28,303 bases of DNA from MFWN01 sp964594115 (GTDB taxonomy: Archaea; Nanobdellota; Nanobdellia; Pacearchaeales; GW2011-AR1): NCBI GenBank assembly GCA_964594115.1, contig CAZQLD010000013.1, forward strand, positions 1 through 28,303, given 5' to 3'. Under the pieces are notes generated by a model that saw only the letters and a program-made list of their open reading frames with translations, did no database searches and had not been told where the DNA came from. This document shows, one piece after another, positions 15,535-23,101 of the stretch (its first letter is position 1; every line of letters starts with the position of its first letter). Position numbers and translations under genes: made by a program.

Positions 15535-16092
15535 ATGGATTACAAAGAAGAATGCAAAAAGGCTATGGAAATGCTTGCAGAAGATGAGAGAGTAATGTTC
15601 TTAGGCCAGACAGTGGGTTTTCCAGGAAGTCCAATGTATATGAGTTTTGAAAATGTTTCGACAGAGAAAAAATTAGAACTTCCGGTTGCAGAGGAGATGC
15701 AGATGGGAATGAGTACAGGACTAAGTTTAGAAGGAGTTATTCCAGTAAGCATTTATCCAAGGATAGATTTTCTACTTTTAGCAATTAACCAGCTAATTAA
15801 TCATCTTGATAAGATTGAAGAAATGAGCAATGGTGAATTTAAACCTAAAGTAATTATAAGAACACAGATAGGCAATACCCAGCCTTTATATCCTGGAGCA
15901 CAACATTGTGGAGACTATACAGATGCATTAAAAGTTTTATGCAAGAACATAAATGTGGTTAAAATAGAAACAGCAGAAGATGTGCTTCCTGAATATAAAA
16001 AAGCATTAGACTCAGATAAATCAACAATTTTAGTTGAGGTTGCAACAGGAGGAACAAAGGCTCAAATAGAACAGTACAGTAAATTAAAATGA
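15535..16092 (+). CDS. Thiamine diphosphate enzyme, E1-beta/transketolase PYR-domain subunit
   Basis: The protein (185 residues from the ATG at 15535; a TTG 12 nt earlier lies inside the upstream gene) is a pyrimidine-binding domain of the transketolase/E1-beta type. PVAEEMQMGMSTGLSLEG holds the conserved Glu, here Glu53, that activates the cofactor. A YPRIDFLLLAINQLINHLDK stretch follows, as in E1-beta, then RTQIGNTQPLYPGAQHCGDY, the counterpart of the GPQHSQ region. The transketolase C-terminal domain found in E1-beta (about 325 residues) is absent. Together with the gene just upstream it would form the smallest possible PP+PYR enzyme, in layout like sulfopyruvate decarboxylase ComDE but of E1 rather than ComDE sequence type. 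Its stop overlaps the next ATG (ATGA). Confidence 0.75.
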   Translation: MDYKEECKKAMEMLAEDERVMFLGQTVGFPGSPMYMSFENVSTEKKLELPVAEEMQMGMSTGLSLEGVIPVSIYPRIDFLLLAINQLINHLDKIEEMSNGEFKPKVIIRTQIGNTQPLYPGAQHCGDYTDALKVLCKNINVVKIETAEDVLPEYKKALDSDKSTILVEVATGGTKAQIEQYSKLK

Positions 16093-17453
16093 AAGGACTA
16101 AAGCATGAAACAATATCCCCAGCGCATGGAGACGAGAGAAGAACCTTAACTCCAATGTTTAATGGTGACTTTACTGCTAATCAGATAAAAATATTAAAAA
16201 TAAAAAAAGGAAGCACTTTAGGAAATCATTATCATTTGTATCACGAAACTTTTTACTTATTAGAGGGAGAGGCAGAGTATACTTTTGAAGATATAAAAAC
16301 AAAAGAAAGACAGAAAATAGACTTAAAAAAAAGCCAGAGAGTAACAATAGCTCCAAGAATAGCTCATAAAGCAGTGTTTACTGAAGATACTATCATGATA
16401 GAAGGAACAGAAGACCCTTATGTTTCAAAAGAAGTAAATGATAAAGAATATATTATAAATGATAATATTAAAATGATAACTAGTTTAATTACAGGAATAG
16501 GAGGATTTGTAGCCAGCCATCTGGCAGACTTAATTTTAGGTAAAGGTGAGAAAGTTGTGGGCACTTATAGATGGACAGAGGACTTATCAAGAATAGAACA
16601 CATTAAAGATAGAATTACTATGGCTTCTATGGATCTAAATGATTTATACAGTTGCATTAAAACCCTAGAAGAACATAAACCAGACTATGTTTTTCATTTA
16701 GCTGCACAAAGTTATCCTTCTGATTCATTTATTTATCCAAAAATTACAATAGAGACAAATACTATAGGGACTTATAATTTATTAGAAGCTGTGAGAATTG
16801 TAAGAGAAAATGAAAAAATTAAAGGAGAGGTTTTTGACCCAGTAGTTCATGTTTGTTCAAGCAGTGAAGTATATGGATTAGTGACAGAAGATTTGGTTCC
16901 AATTAAAGAAACTTGCAGATTTAACCCTGCAAACCCATATGCTGTAGGAAAAGTAGGGACAGATATGTTGGGTTTAATGTACTGGACAAATTATAAGGTT
17001 AAGACAATTAGAACAAGGATGTTTACGCACACAGGGCCTAGAAGAAGTATGATGTCAGCTGAAAATAGTTTTGCAAAACAAATAGCTTTAATTGAAAAAG
17101 GCAAGCAAGAACCTTTGTTAAAACATGGTAACTTGAACAGCATAAGGACCTGGGCAGATGTAAGAGATGCTGTAAGAGCTTATTATTTGTTGGTAAGAAA
17201 GTGCAAACCAGGAGAGGTTTATAATATTGGAGGAACAACCACAAAAACAATAGGAGAAATGTTAAAGTATCTGCTTAGTTTAACAAACAAGGAAATTAAG
17301 ACTGAACAAGATCTAAAACTATTAAGGCCTTATGATGTAACCTTACAAATACCAGACTGCAGCAAGTTTATAAATGAAACAGGATGGAAACCAGAATACT
17401 CATTTGAGCAAACAATGCAAGATTTATTGGATTGGTGGCGTGAGCGTGTCTGA
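16089..17453 (+). CDS. Cupin fused to a GDP-mannose 4,6-dehydratase-like SDR
   Basis: Residues 1 to about 120 form a single cupin: GNHYHLYHETFYLLEGEAEY gives His47, His49 and Glu53, with His93 as the fourth ligand. Residues 129-454 are an extended SDR of the GDP-mannose 4,6-dehydratase type: TGIGGFVASHL, HLAAQSYPSDSF, SSSEVYG at 257-263, PYAVGK with Tyr284 and Lys288, and RTRMFTHTGPRR. The Ser/Glu/Tyr/Lys dehydratase set is intact, so it should make a 4-keto-6-deoxy sugar nucleotide. With the heptose genes next door, the substrate may be a GDP-heptose, as for DmhA/DdahA. The cupin might be an isomerase, an epimerase or a sensor; it is too short to be a standard RmlC. It is the last gene of the tight run from 13011. 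Confidence 0.83.
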   Translation: MKGLKHETISPAHGDERRTLTPMFNGDFTANQIKILKIKKGSTLGNHYHLYHETFYLLEGEAEYTFEDIKTKERQKIDLKKSQRVTIAPRIAHKAVFTEDTIMIEGTEDPYVSKEVNDKEYIINDNIKMITSLITGIGGFVASHLADLILGKGEKVVGTYRWTEDLSRIEHIKDRITMASMDLNDLYSCIKTLEEHKPDYVFHLAAQSYPSDSFIYPKITIETNTIGTYNLLEAVRIVRENEKIKGEVFDPVVHVCSSSEVYGLVTEDLVPIKETCRFNPANPYAVGKVGTDMLGLMYWTNYKVKTIRTRMFTHTGPRRSMMSAENSFAKQIALIEKGKQEPLLKHGNLNSIRTWADVRDAVRAYYLLVRKCKPGEVYNIGGTTTKTIGEMLKYLLSLTNKEIKTEQDLKLLRPYDVTLQIPDCSKFINETGWKPEYSFEQTMQDLLDWWRERV

Positions 17454-17503
17454 AAAGGGTAAAAAATCTGTATCTAAAATGAAAAGAGGAGTTTATAACT
17501 AAA

Positions 17504-19531
17504 ATGAAGGCACTTATTCTTGCTGGAGGTTTTGGAACACGATTGCAAGGAGCAGTCAAAGATGTTCCTAAGCCAATGGCTGTGATACTTGGCAAGCCTT
17601 TTTTAGAACATCAGTTAGATTTTTTAAAAGAACAGGGCATAGATGACATTATTCTGACTGTTCATCATATGGCTGATAAAATAAAATCATATTTTGGTGA
17701 TGGGAAAAGATGTGGGGTAAATATAACTTATTCAGAAGAAGAGACCCCTTTAGGAACTGCTGGCGCAATTAAAAAAGCTGAAAAATATATAGATGATACT
17801 TTTTTTGTTCTAAATGGAGATTCTTACTCTAAATTGAACTTCAATACATTCTTAGAATTTCACAGGGCTAAAAGAAGTAATTTTAGCATGAGTTTAGCAA
17901 AACCAAGAGATGCTTCTCATTTCGGTGGGGTTATTTTAGATGGTAGCAAGGTAGTTGAATTTTCAGAAAAAAGCTGTGGAGAAAAAAGATTGATTAATAG
18001 TGGGTGTTACATCTTTGAGCCAGTAATCTTTGATAATATTGAGCCTGGAAAAAAGGTTTCTCTTGAAAGAGAAATATTCCCAAGACTAGCAAAAGAAGGA
18101 AAAGTTTTTGGCTATCCTTTTGATGGGTATTTTATAGATGTTGGCAGACCAGAAACATATTCCCAATTCAAAAAAGACATGATTAAAAAAACTATGGCTT
18201 TTGAAAATGAGAGTATCAGAGAGGTTATGCAAAGAATAACTAATAGCAAGATTAATTTAGTCCTAATTATTGACAAAGAAGGAAAGCTTTTAGGAGTATT
18301 AAATGACAGGCTGATAAGAGAGTATTTGATTCAAGGAGGAAGATTAGAAACTCAGGCGAGTGAGGTGATGGTTAGAGAGCCTGTTACAGCCAACATTAGT
18401 GATGAAGAGAGTAAGATAAATGATTTATTTCTTAGAGGTATACACCATCTTCCAATTCTCAACCAAAAAGGAAAAGTAGAGGATATCAGGTTTTTTTCAG
18501 AAGAAATAAAAACTGAGAATTATCCAATAGTCAGAGGAAGAGTTCCTTTAAGAATAAGTTTTGCAGGAGGAGGAACTGATTTTCCTTATTTTTTTGAAAA
18601 ATATGGAGGAGTTGTAATAAGTTCTACTATAGATAAGTATTGTTATGCAACTGCAATTAAAAGAGCAGACTCTAGAATCATAGTTAACTATGATTCAATT
18701 GAAAAAGACATTATATTAGATTGCAGAAACCTAGAATATAATGGGAAATTAGATATTATAAAAGCTATAGTTAAACTTATGAAAATAGGATTTGGTTTTG
18801 AACTTCACATACATAATGATATTCCTCCAGGAAGAGGATTAGGCAGTTCAGCAAGTTTTGCTGTTCTTATTACAAAATTGCTAAGTCAGTTACAAGGAAC
18901 TGAATATAGCGATAATAAGATTGCTGAAATTGCATACCAAGCTGAACATAAAGAACTTGGGATAAAAGGAGGATGGCAGGACCAGTATGCTGCAGTCACT
19001 GGAGGATTTAATTTTATGGAATTTAATGAAAATGAAACAATAATTTATCCCTTAAGGCTAAAAGAAGAGGTAATTAATGAATTAGACAGCCATCTTCTTC
19101 TTTGTTATGTTGGGGGAGTGCATTTTTCTGGCGTGTTACAGGAAGAGTTAGAAAAATCATTTTTAGAGAATGAAGTGGAGAATACAAAGAGGTTGCAAGA
19201 ACTTAAGAGAACTGCAATAGAAATTAAAGATGCCTTATTAACAAATGATTTAGAAAAAATTGGAAATCTGCTTCATGAATCTTGGGAAAATAAAAAGCAG
19301 ATTAATAAATATGTATCAAATCCAAGAATTGATGAACTTTATGAAATAGGGATTAAAAACGGAGCATATGGTGGAAAATTGTTAGGGGCAGGAGGTGCAG
19401 GATATATATTATTTTGTTACTCTCCAAACAAAAGAAATCAGCTGGTGAAAGCACTTAAAGCTATGGGAGGGGAAATAATGGATTTTAATTTTGAGTCTAA
19501 GGGAGTTAAAACCTGGATGGTTCAAGAATAA
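17504..19531 (+). CDS. HddC-CBS-HddA fusion: heptose-1-phosphate guanylyltransferase plus heptose-7-phosphate kinase
   Basis: Three modules lie in 675 residues. Residues 1-230 are a sugar-1-phosphate nucleotidyltransferase (LAGGFGTRL at 6-14, NGDS at 104-107, DVGRPE at 212-217), closest by eye to HddC. Residues of about 237-333 are a pair of CBS repeats (VMQRIT... and VMVREPVTANISD). Residues 343-675 are a GHMP kinase with VPLRISFAGGGTDFPYFFEK, PPGRGLGSSASF at 441-452 and GAGGAGYILF, the pattern of D-glycero-D-manno-heptose 7-phosphate kinase HddA. Known HddA and HddC are separate and catalyse steps 2 and 4 of the GDP-heptose route. The CBS pair between them suggests control by an adenine nucleotide. 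A fucose or other hexose substrate is the main alternative. GAGGAG lies 13 nt before the ATG, a loose ribosome-binding match. Confidence 0.82.
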   Translation: MKALILAGGFGTRLQGAVKDVPKPMAVILGKPFLEHQLDFLKEQGIDDIILTVHHMADKIKSYFGDGKRCGVNITYSEEETPLGTAGAIKKAEKYIDDTFFVLNGDSYSKLNFNTFLEFHRAKRSNFSMSLAKPRDASHFGGVILDGSKVVEFSEKSCGEKRLINSGCYIFEPVIFDNIEPGKKVSLEREIFPRLAKEGKVFGYPFDGYFIDVGRPETYSQFKKDMIKKTMAFENESIREVMQRITNSKINLVLIIDKEGKLLGVLNDRLIREYLIQGGRLETQASEVMVREPVTANISDEESKINDLFLRGIHHLPILNQKGKVEDIRFFSEEIKTENYPIVRGRVPLRISFAGGGTDFPYFFEKYGGVVISSTIDKYCYATAIKRADSRIIVNYDSIEKDIILDCRNLEYNGKLDIIKAIVKLMKIGFGFELHIHNDIPPGRGLGSSASFAVLITKLLSQLQGTEYSDNKIAEIAYQAEHKELGIKGGWQDQYAAVTGGFNFMEFNENETIIYPLRLKEEVINELDSHLLLCYVGGVHFSGVLQEELEKSFLENEVENTKRLQELKRTAIEIKDALLTNDLEKIGNLLHESWENKKQINKYVSNPRIDELYEIGIKNGAYGGKLLGAGGAGYILFCYSPNKRNQLVKALKAMGGEIMDFNFESKGVKTWMVQE

Positions 19532-19545
19532 ATTTTAAATTAATA

Positions 19546-19556
19546 AAATATATAAA
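19546..19556 (+). promoter_or_regulatory. TATA box before the small acidic ORF
   Basis: AAATATATAAA lies 27-37 nt before the ATG at 19583, a good archaeal promoter for a leaderless transcript covering the small ORF and the genes at 19686 and 21005. Confidence 0.5.
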
Positions 19557-19582
19557 GGAAAAATAATCAATAAAAATATAAG

Positions 19583-19699
19583 ATGGAAAAAGAAAATAAA
19601 GAAGATGATGAAGATTTTATAGGAGAAGATGAAGAGGTTTTGAGTAAAGAAGAGGAAGCCAAATTAAAAGAAAAATTAAAGTACTATGGTTATATCTAA
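19583..19699 (+). CDS. Small acidic ORF, 38 residues, function unknown
   Basis: An ATG with a well-placed TATA box opens a 38-codon frame rich in Glu, Asp and Lys, ending KYYGYI. About 13 Glu and 5 Asp make it strongly acidic, and it would form a charged helix. It overlaps the start of the next gene by 14 bp, an arrangement used for translational coupling elsewhere in this window. I do not recognise the protein. It could be a real small partner of the downstream enzyme or a translated leader. Confidence 0.45.
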   Translation: MEKENKEDDEDFIGEDEEVLSKEEEAKLKEKLKYYGYI

Positions 19700-21008
19700 T
19701 TCCTCTAAAAAACAAAACAAACCTAATATTATCATAATAATAAGTGATGGGCTTAGGCCAAGAGAGCTTAGTTTATATGGGTATAAAAGAGAGACAGATA
19801 AAAATATTAAAAAAATTGCTTCTGAATCAATTGTTTTTGAAAAAAATTTTTCCACTTCAACTGCTTCTGATGTTTCATTAACTTCTATGTTTTCTGGCCA
19901 GTATCCTTTAACAAATGGTTTTCTTCACCAGCATCCGTATACAAAGGATGAAGAGATAGCTAAATTAAGAAAAAATAAATTCTGGTTGCCAATATATCTT
20001 AAAAAACTAGGCTACTCAACAATGTCTGCAACTCCTTTGCATAGCTGGTTTAAAAAAGGATTTGACTCTTATATGGAAAGAAGCGGGAAAAAAGGATATA
20101 AATTTTTGAACATTCCAATAATAAAAAGGATTCTTCTTGCATTACCGAACTGGAGTTATAGTCTTGGAAAAAAGCTAGTAAAGGCAAGAGCTTCACCTCA
20201 TTTTTATCCAGCTAAAGAGGTTGTTGACTTGGCTATTTTAAAAGTAAAAGAGACAAAAAAACCATTTTTTTTGTTTATGCATTTTGTAGATACACATCAC
20301 CCTTATCCTGCTATTAAAACTCCAAGAATAAATGGCAAGACAACAGTCAGAAAGATTTTAAAAAACATCAAGTCTTCAAAACAAAAAGAATATATAAAGA
20401 AAAGATTTTATGATGCTTCTGCAAGTTCCTTAGAACAAATTAAAGAAAAAAGAGATAAATCTATAATGTATGTTGATGAACAAATAGGCCGGTTGTCCTT
20501 GTTTTTAAAAAAAAGCGGATTATGGGACAACACTGTCTTTATAATTCTTTCAGACCATGGAGACAATTTTGGCGAACATAAAATTTATTTTTGCAGAGGG
20601 GGTGTTTATGATTCTTCAGTTCATACCCCATTAATTATGCATCTTCCGGGCATAAAGCCTAGGGAGATTGATGAACTAACATTAAATATTGATATTGCAC
20701 CTACAATTTTAGAGATTTTAGGGGAAAGAAAGAAAATAGACGGCGAGTCTTTAATAAATCTGGCAAAAACTGGAAAAAAAGTAAGAGATAGTGTATTGCT
20801 TATGGATAGTTTTAGTGAAAAAAGAATTGCTGTAAGAACAAAAACAAAAAAATTCATATTGTCTGATAAAAGCAAGTGTTATCTTTGCGGAGCCCTGCAT
20901 GGAGAGAAAAAAGAAGAGTATGATTTAGAAAAAGACCCAAATGAGCTAAAGAATATTTATTCAGGAAAAAGTAAACTGGAAAAATCTTTAAAATATTTGA
21001 TAAAATGA
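19686..21008 (+). CDS. Alkaline phosphatase superfamily protein, sulfatase-like fold
   Basis: The 440-residue protein has the metal-binding start NIIIIISDGLRP (Asp21), a nucleophile region STSTASDVSLTSMFSGQYP near 56-74, and a second metal site IILSDHGDNFGEH. This is the sulfatase/phosphoglycerol-transferase branch. The formylglycine motif C/S-x-P-x-R is missing, and the nucleophile position holds Ser61 or a neighbouring Thr. That makes a phosphodiesterase or a phospho-group transferase more likely than a true sulfatase. There is no obvious signal peptide or N-terminal membrane anchor. Its stop overlaps the next ATG (ATGA). It may add or remove a phospho-linked decoration on the glycan. Confidence 0.77.
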   Translation: MVISNSSKKQNKPNIIIIISDGLRPRELSLYGYKRETDKNIKKIASESIVFEKNFSTSTASDVSLTSMFSGQYPLTNGFLHQHPYTKDEEIAKLRKNKFWLPIYLKKLGYSTMSATPLHSWFKKGFDSYMERSGKKGYKFLNIPIIKRILLALPNWSYSLGKKLVKARASPHFYPAKEVVDLAILKVKETKKPFFLFMHFVDTHHPYPAIKTPRINGKTTVRKILKNIKSSKQKEYIKKRFYDASASSLEQIKEKRDKSIMYVDEQIGRLSLFLKKSGLWDNTVFIILSDHGDNFGEHKIYFCRGGVYDSSVHTPLIMHLPGIKPREIDELTLNIDIAPTILEILGERKKIDGESLINLAKTGKKVRDSVLLMDSFSEKRIAVRTKTKKFILSDKSKCYLCGALHGEKKEEYDLEKDPNELKNIYSGKSKLEKSLKYLIK

Positions 21009-23014
21009 AGGCAATAATTCTAGCTGCAGGATTAGGAACAAGATTAGGAGAACTTGGAAAAGAGATTCCCAAATGTTTATTGGAGATTAATGGCAAAAGC
21101 ATTCTTGAAACTAAAATTGAAATGTTAAGGAACTTGGGACTTAAAGATGAGGATATTCTTGTTGTTATGGGAAACAAAGGAAGCTGTTGGACTAAAGAGA
21201 ACAAGGAGAAAATTATGTCAATAGCAAAGAACATTGTTATAAGTTATGATAATGACTCTACAAGTAACTCATATAGTGCTAAATTAGGTTTAGATAAAAT
21301 TGATGAAGATGATGTTATGATTATTGATGGAGATTTAGTAATTTCAAAAGAGTTACTAAGAAAAATGATAGAAACAGAGGGAAATCTTATCTTATCTAAA
21401 GAATCTTATGACAAAGAGAACAAACAAAATAAACTTTTGTTAAACAAAGAAGGAAAACTCTTAGAAATGGGGAAAAATATTGAAAAGGAAAAACTATCTT
21501 TTCCTTATTTAATTTATGGGGCTTTTATGAAAATAAAAAAACAAGATCTTTCTGTATTAAAAGAGATAATTAATAAAGAAAAATATAAAACTACAGGCAG
21601 TGATTTTCTTGTCAATGAGTTAAGCGAGCATATTGATATCCGTACAATCACAGGAAATAAATGGACTAATATCAATAAACCAGAAGAATTAGAAAACGCC
21701 AAACAGTTATTTTCAAGAAATTTTGTTGTTTTAATGAGGGGACATACATTTGTAGGAAAAAGCACTATTGCAAGAGAAATCTCAACTATTCTTGGAGTGG
21801 ATATCTATCATTCAGCTGTAATCAGAAAAGAACTAAATTTGACACCAAAAACAATAGAAGAAGCTGATAGGTTTTTTGATTATAGAACAGGATTAAGAGA
21901 GGAGGTAGATAAAAAGGTTTATGGAAAACTAGCTGAAAATGCCGAGGTTTCTTTAAAAAATAACAAAAGTGTTATTCTTGATGGCTCTTATCCTTTTATT
22001 TGGCAAAGAAAAGTGGCATATGATAAAACCTCTGAGCTAAATCCCGAAATTTTTATTTTAAATGTTATTTGTGAAGATGAAGAAGAAATTAAAAAAAGAT
22101 TAAAAGCCAGAGAAGGAGAATTTGGAAGCTCTCCTTTTCATGAAACTCCTTCTTGGAATACATATCTATCTATAAAAGAGATGGCAGAGCCAGTAGAAAA
22201 AAACTTTCTTCCAGAAGGAAACATTTTAAACATTATAGAGTATAATAGTTTAACAAAAAAAGCAAGATTAGTCCAGGGAAAAGAGTCTGAAAATGCAAAA
22301 CAGATTTTAGATGCTTTAAATTCTGAAAAAATTATTATGCAAGATGAAAATCTTAATTTTATTAAAGCAAGATATGACAAAATTCCAGAGCTTATTAAAG
22401 ATAAGTTTGTGGTTGTTTTGGATTTTGATGGAGTTATAACCTCCTACTCTGGATTAAAAACTAGTTATATTAATGAATTTGGATATAATATAAAAGAAGA
22501 GGGGTGTGGCCATGATGCTTGTGTGAGGCATGGAAGTGTTAAAGAAGAAGATTATGTAAAAGCAAGAGATGCTGCTCAGCTAGCAAGTCCAGATAAACTT
22601 CCTTTAGCAAAAGATTTTTTAGAAAATTTTTCAAAACTAAAAAAACTAAAAAATACGGCCATATTTATTTTAACCAGTAGATATGAGCATATGCTAGAGC
22701 ATTTAGAGAATTACATGAAGCATCATAAAATAAAAATCAAGGCAATTATTAATACAGCAGATAAAAGTAAATCTGAGCATTTAAAAAATTTAAACTCCCA
22801 AATATTTGTTGATGATAGTCCTTTTAAGTTAAATAATATTTTTAATGAATTAAAAGATGATGATTTTTTAAGACAGTGCAGTTTTATGCTTTTCAGAACT
22901 CCAGAAAACTCTCCTGAAGCAAATCCAGATCCAAACGTAATTGAGGTTTATGACTGGAATACTTTATATGGAAGAATTTTAAAAAAATATGAAAATATAT
23001 TTTTGAAGACATAA
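21005..23014 (+). CDS. Three-domain fusion: nucleotidyltransferase, P-loop kinase, HAD phosphatase
   Basis: Residues 1 to about 235 are a nucleotidyltransferase (MKAIILAAGLGTRL; DGD at 108-110). The YDNDSTSNSYSA stretch at 81-92 resembles the LicC/phosphocholine cytidylyltransferase branch more than RmlA. Residues of about 238-430 are a small P-loop kinase with Walker A GHTFVGKST at 246-254 and an LDGSYP strand after it. Residues of about 466-640 are a HAD hydrolase with all four motifs: DFDGV at 473-477, Thr557, Lys587 and DD at 603-604. A CGHDACVRH cluster in the HAD cap could bind zinc. I know no characterised enzyme with this order. It could phosphorylate, dephosphorylate and activate one small substrate in sequence. 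It starts inside the preceding gene's stop codon. Confidence 0.8.
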   Translation: MKAIILAAGLGTRLGELGKEIPKCLLEINGKSILETKIEMLRNLGLKDEDILVVMGNKGSCWTKENKEKIMSIAKNIVISYDNDSTSNSYSAKLGLDKIDEDDVMIIDGDLVISKELLRKMIETEGNLILSKESYDKENKQNKLLLNKEGKLLEMGKNIEKEKLSFPYLIYGAFMKIKKQDLSVLKEIINKEKYKTTGSDFLVNELSEHIDIRTITGNKWTNINKPEELENAKQLFSRNFVVLMRGHTFVGKSTIAREISTILGVDIYHSAVIRKELNLTPKTIEEADRFFDYRTGLREEVDKKVYGKLAENAEVSLKNNKSVILDGSYPFIWQRKVAYDKTSELNPEIFILNVICEDEEEIKKRLKAREGEFGSSPFHETPSWNTYLSIKEMAEPVEKNFLPEGNILNIIEYNSLTKKARLVQGKESENAKQILDALNSEKIIMQDENLNFIKARYDKIPELIKDKFVVVLDFDGVITSYSGLKTSYINEFGYNIKEEGCGHDACVRHGSVKEEDYVKARDAAQLASPDKLPLAKDFLENFSKLKKLKNTAIFILTSRYEHMLEHLENYMKHHKIKIKAIINTADKSKSEHLKNLNSQIFVDDSPFKLNNIFNELKDDDFLRQCSFMLFRTPENSPEANPDPNVIEVYDWNTLYGRILKKYENIFLKT

Positions 23015-23036
23015 ATATTTTAATAATATGTTTTAC

Positions 23037-23057
23037 AACTACATAAATCTTTTAAAG
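23037..23057 (+). promoter_or_regulatory. Promoter-like element, second copy
   Basis: The 16-nt string aactacataaatcttt is identical to 12957-12972, followed here by TTAAAG. The ATG at 23102 is about 45-50 nt downstream, leaving a leader of perhaps 20 nt that contains a 6-codon ATG frame (23078-23098). Confidence 0.5.
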
Positions 23058-23101
23058 CGTAGGAATTCTCCATATACATGATTTTAAAATTGGTATAAAA
23101 A

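Noticed and set aside
17440..17502. A 20-codon GTG-started frame between the dehydratase and the HddC-like gene
   Set aside because: No start signal, an overlap with the upstream gene in another frame, and no recognisable sequence; chance is likely in AT-rich DNA.
19686..21008. Calling this protein a true sulfatase
   Set aside because: It lacks the C/S-x-P-x-R formylglycine motif, and no sulfatase-maturing enzyme is in the window.
21715..22300. The P-loop domain of the three-domain fusion as a zeta-type toxin or DNA-repair polynucleotide kinase
   Set aside because: Fold-level similarity of small P-loop kinases is not specific, and the nucleotidyltransferase partner and cluster context favour small-molecule metabolism.
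23078..23098. A six-codon upstream ATG frame before the SDR-PurF-cupin gene
   Set aside because: Too short to judge; short ATG frames are expected by chance here, so it is only noted under the promoter entry.
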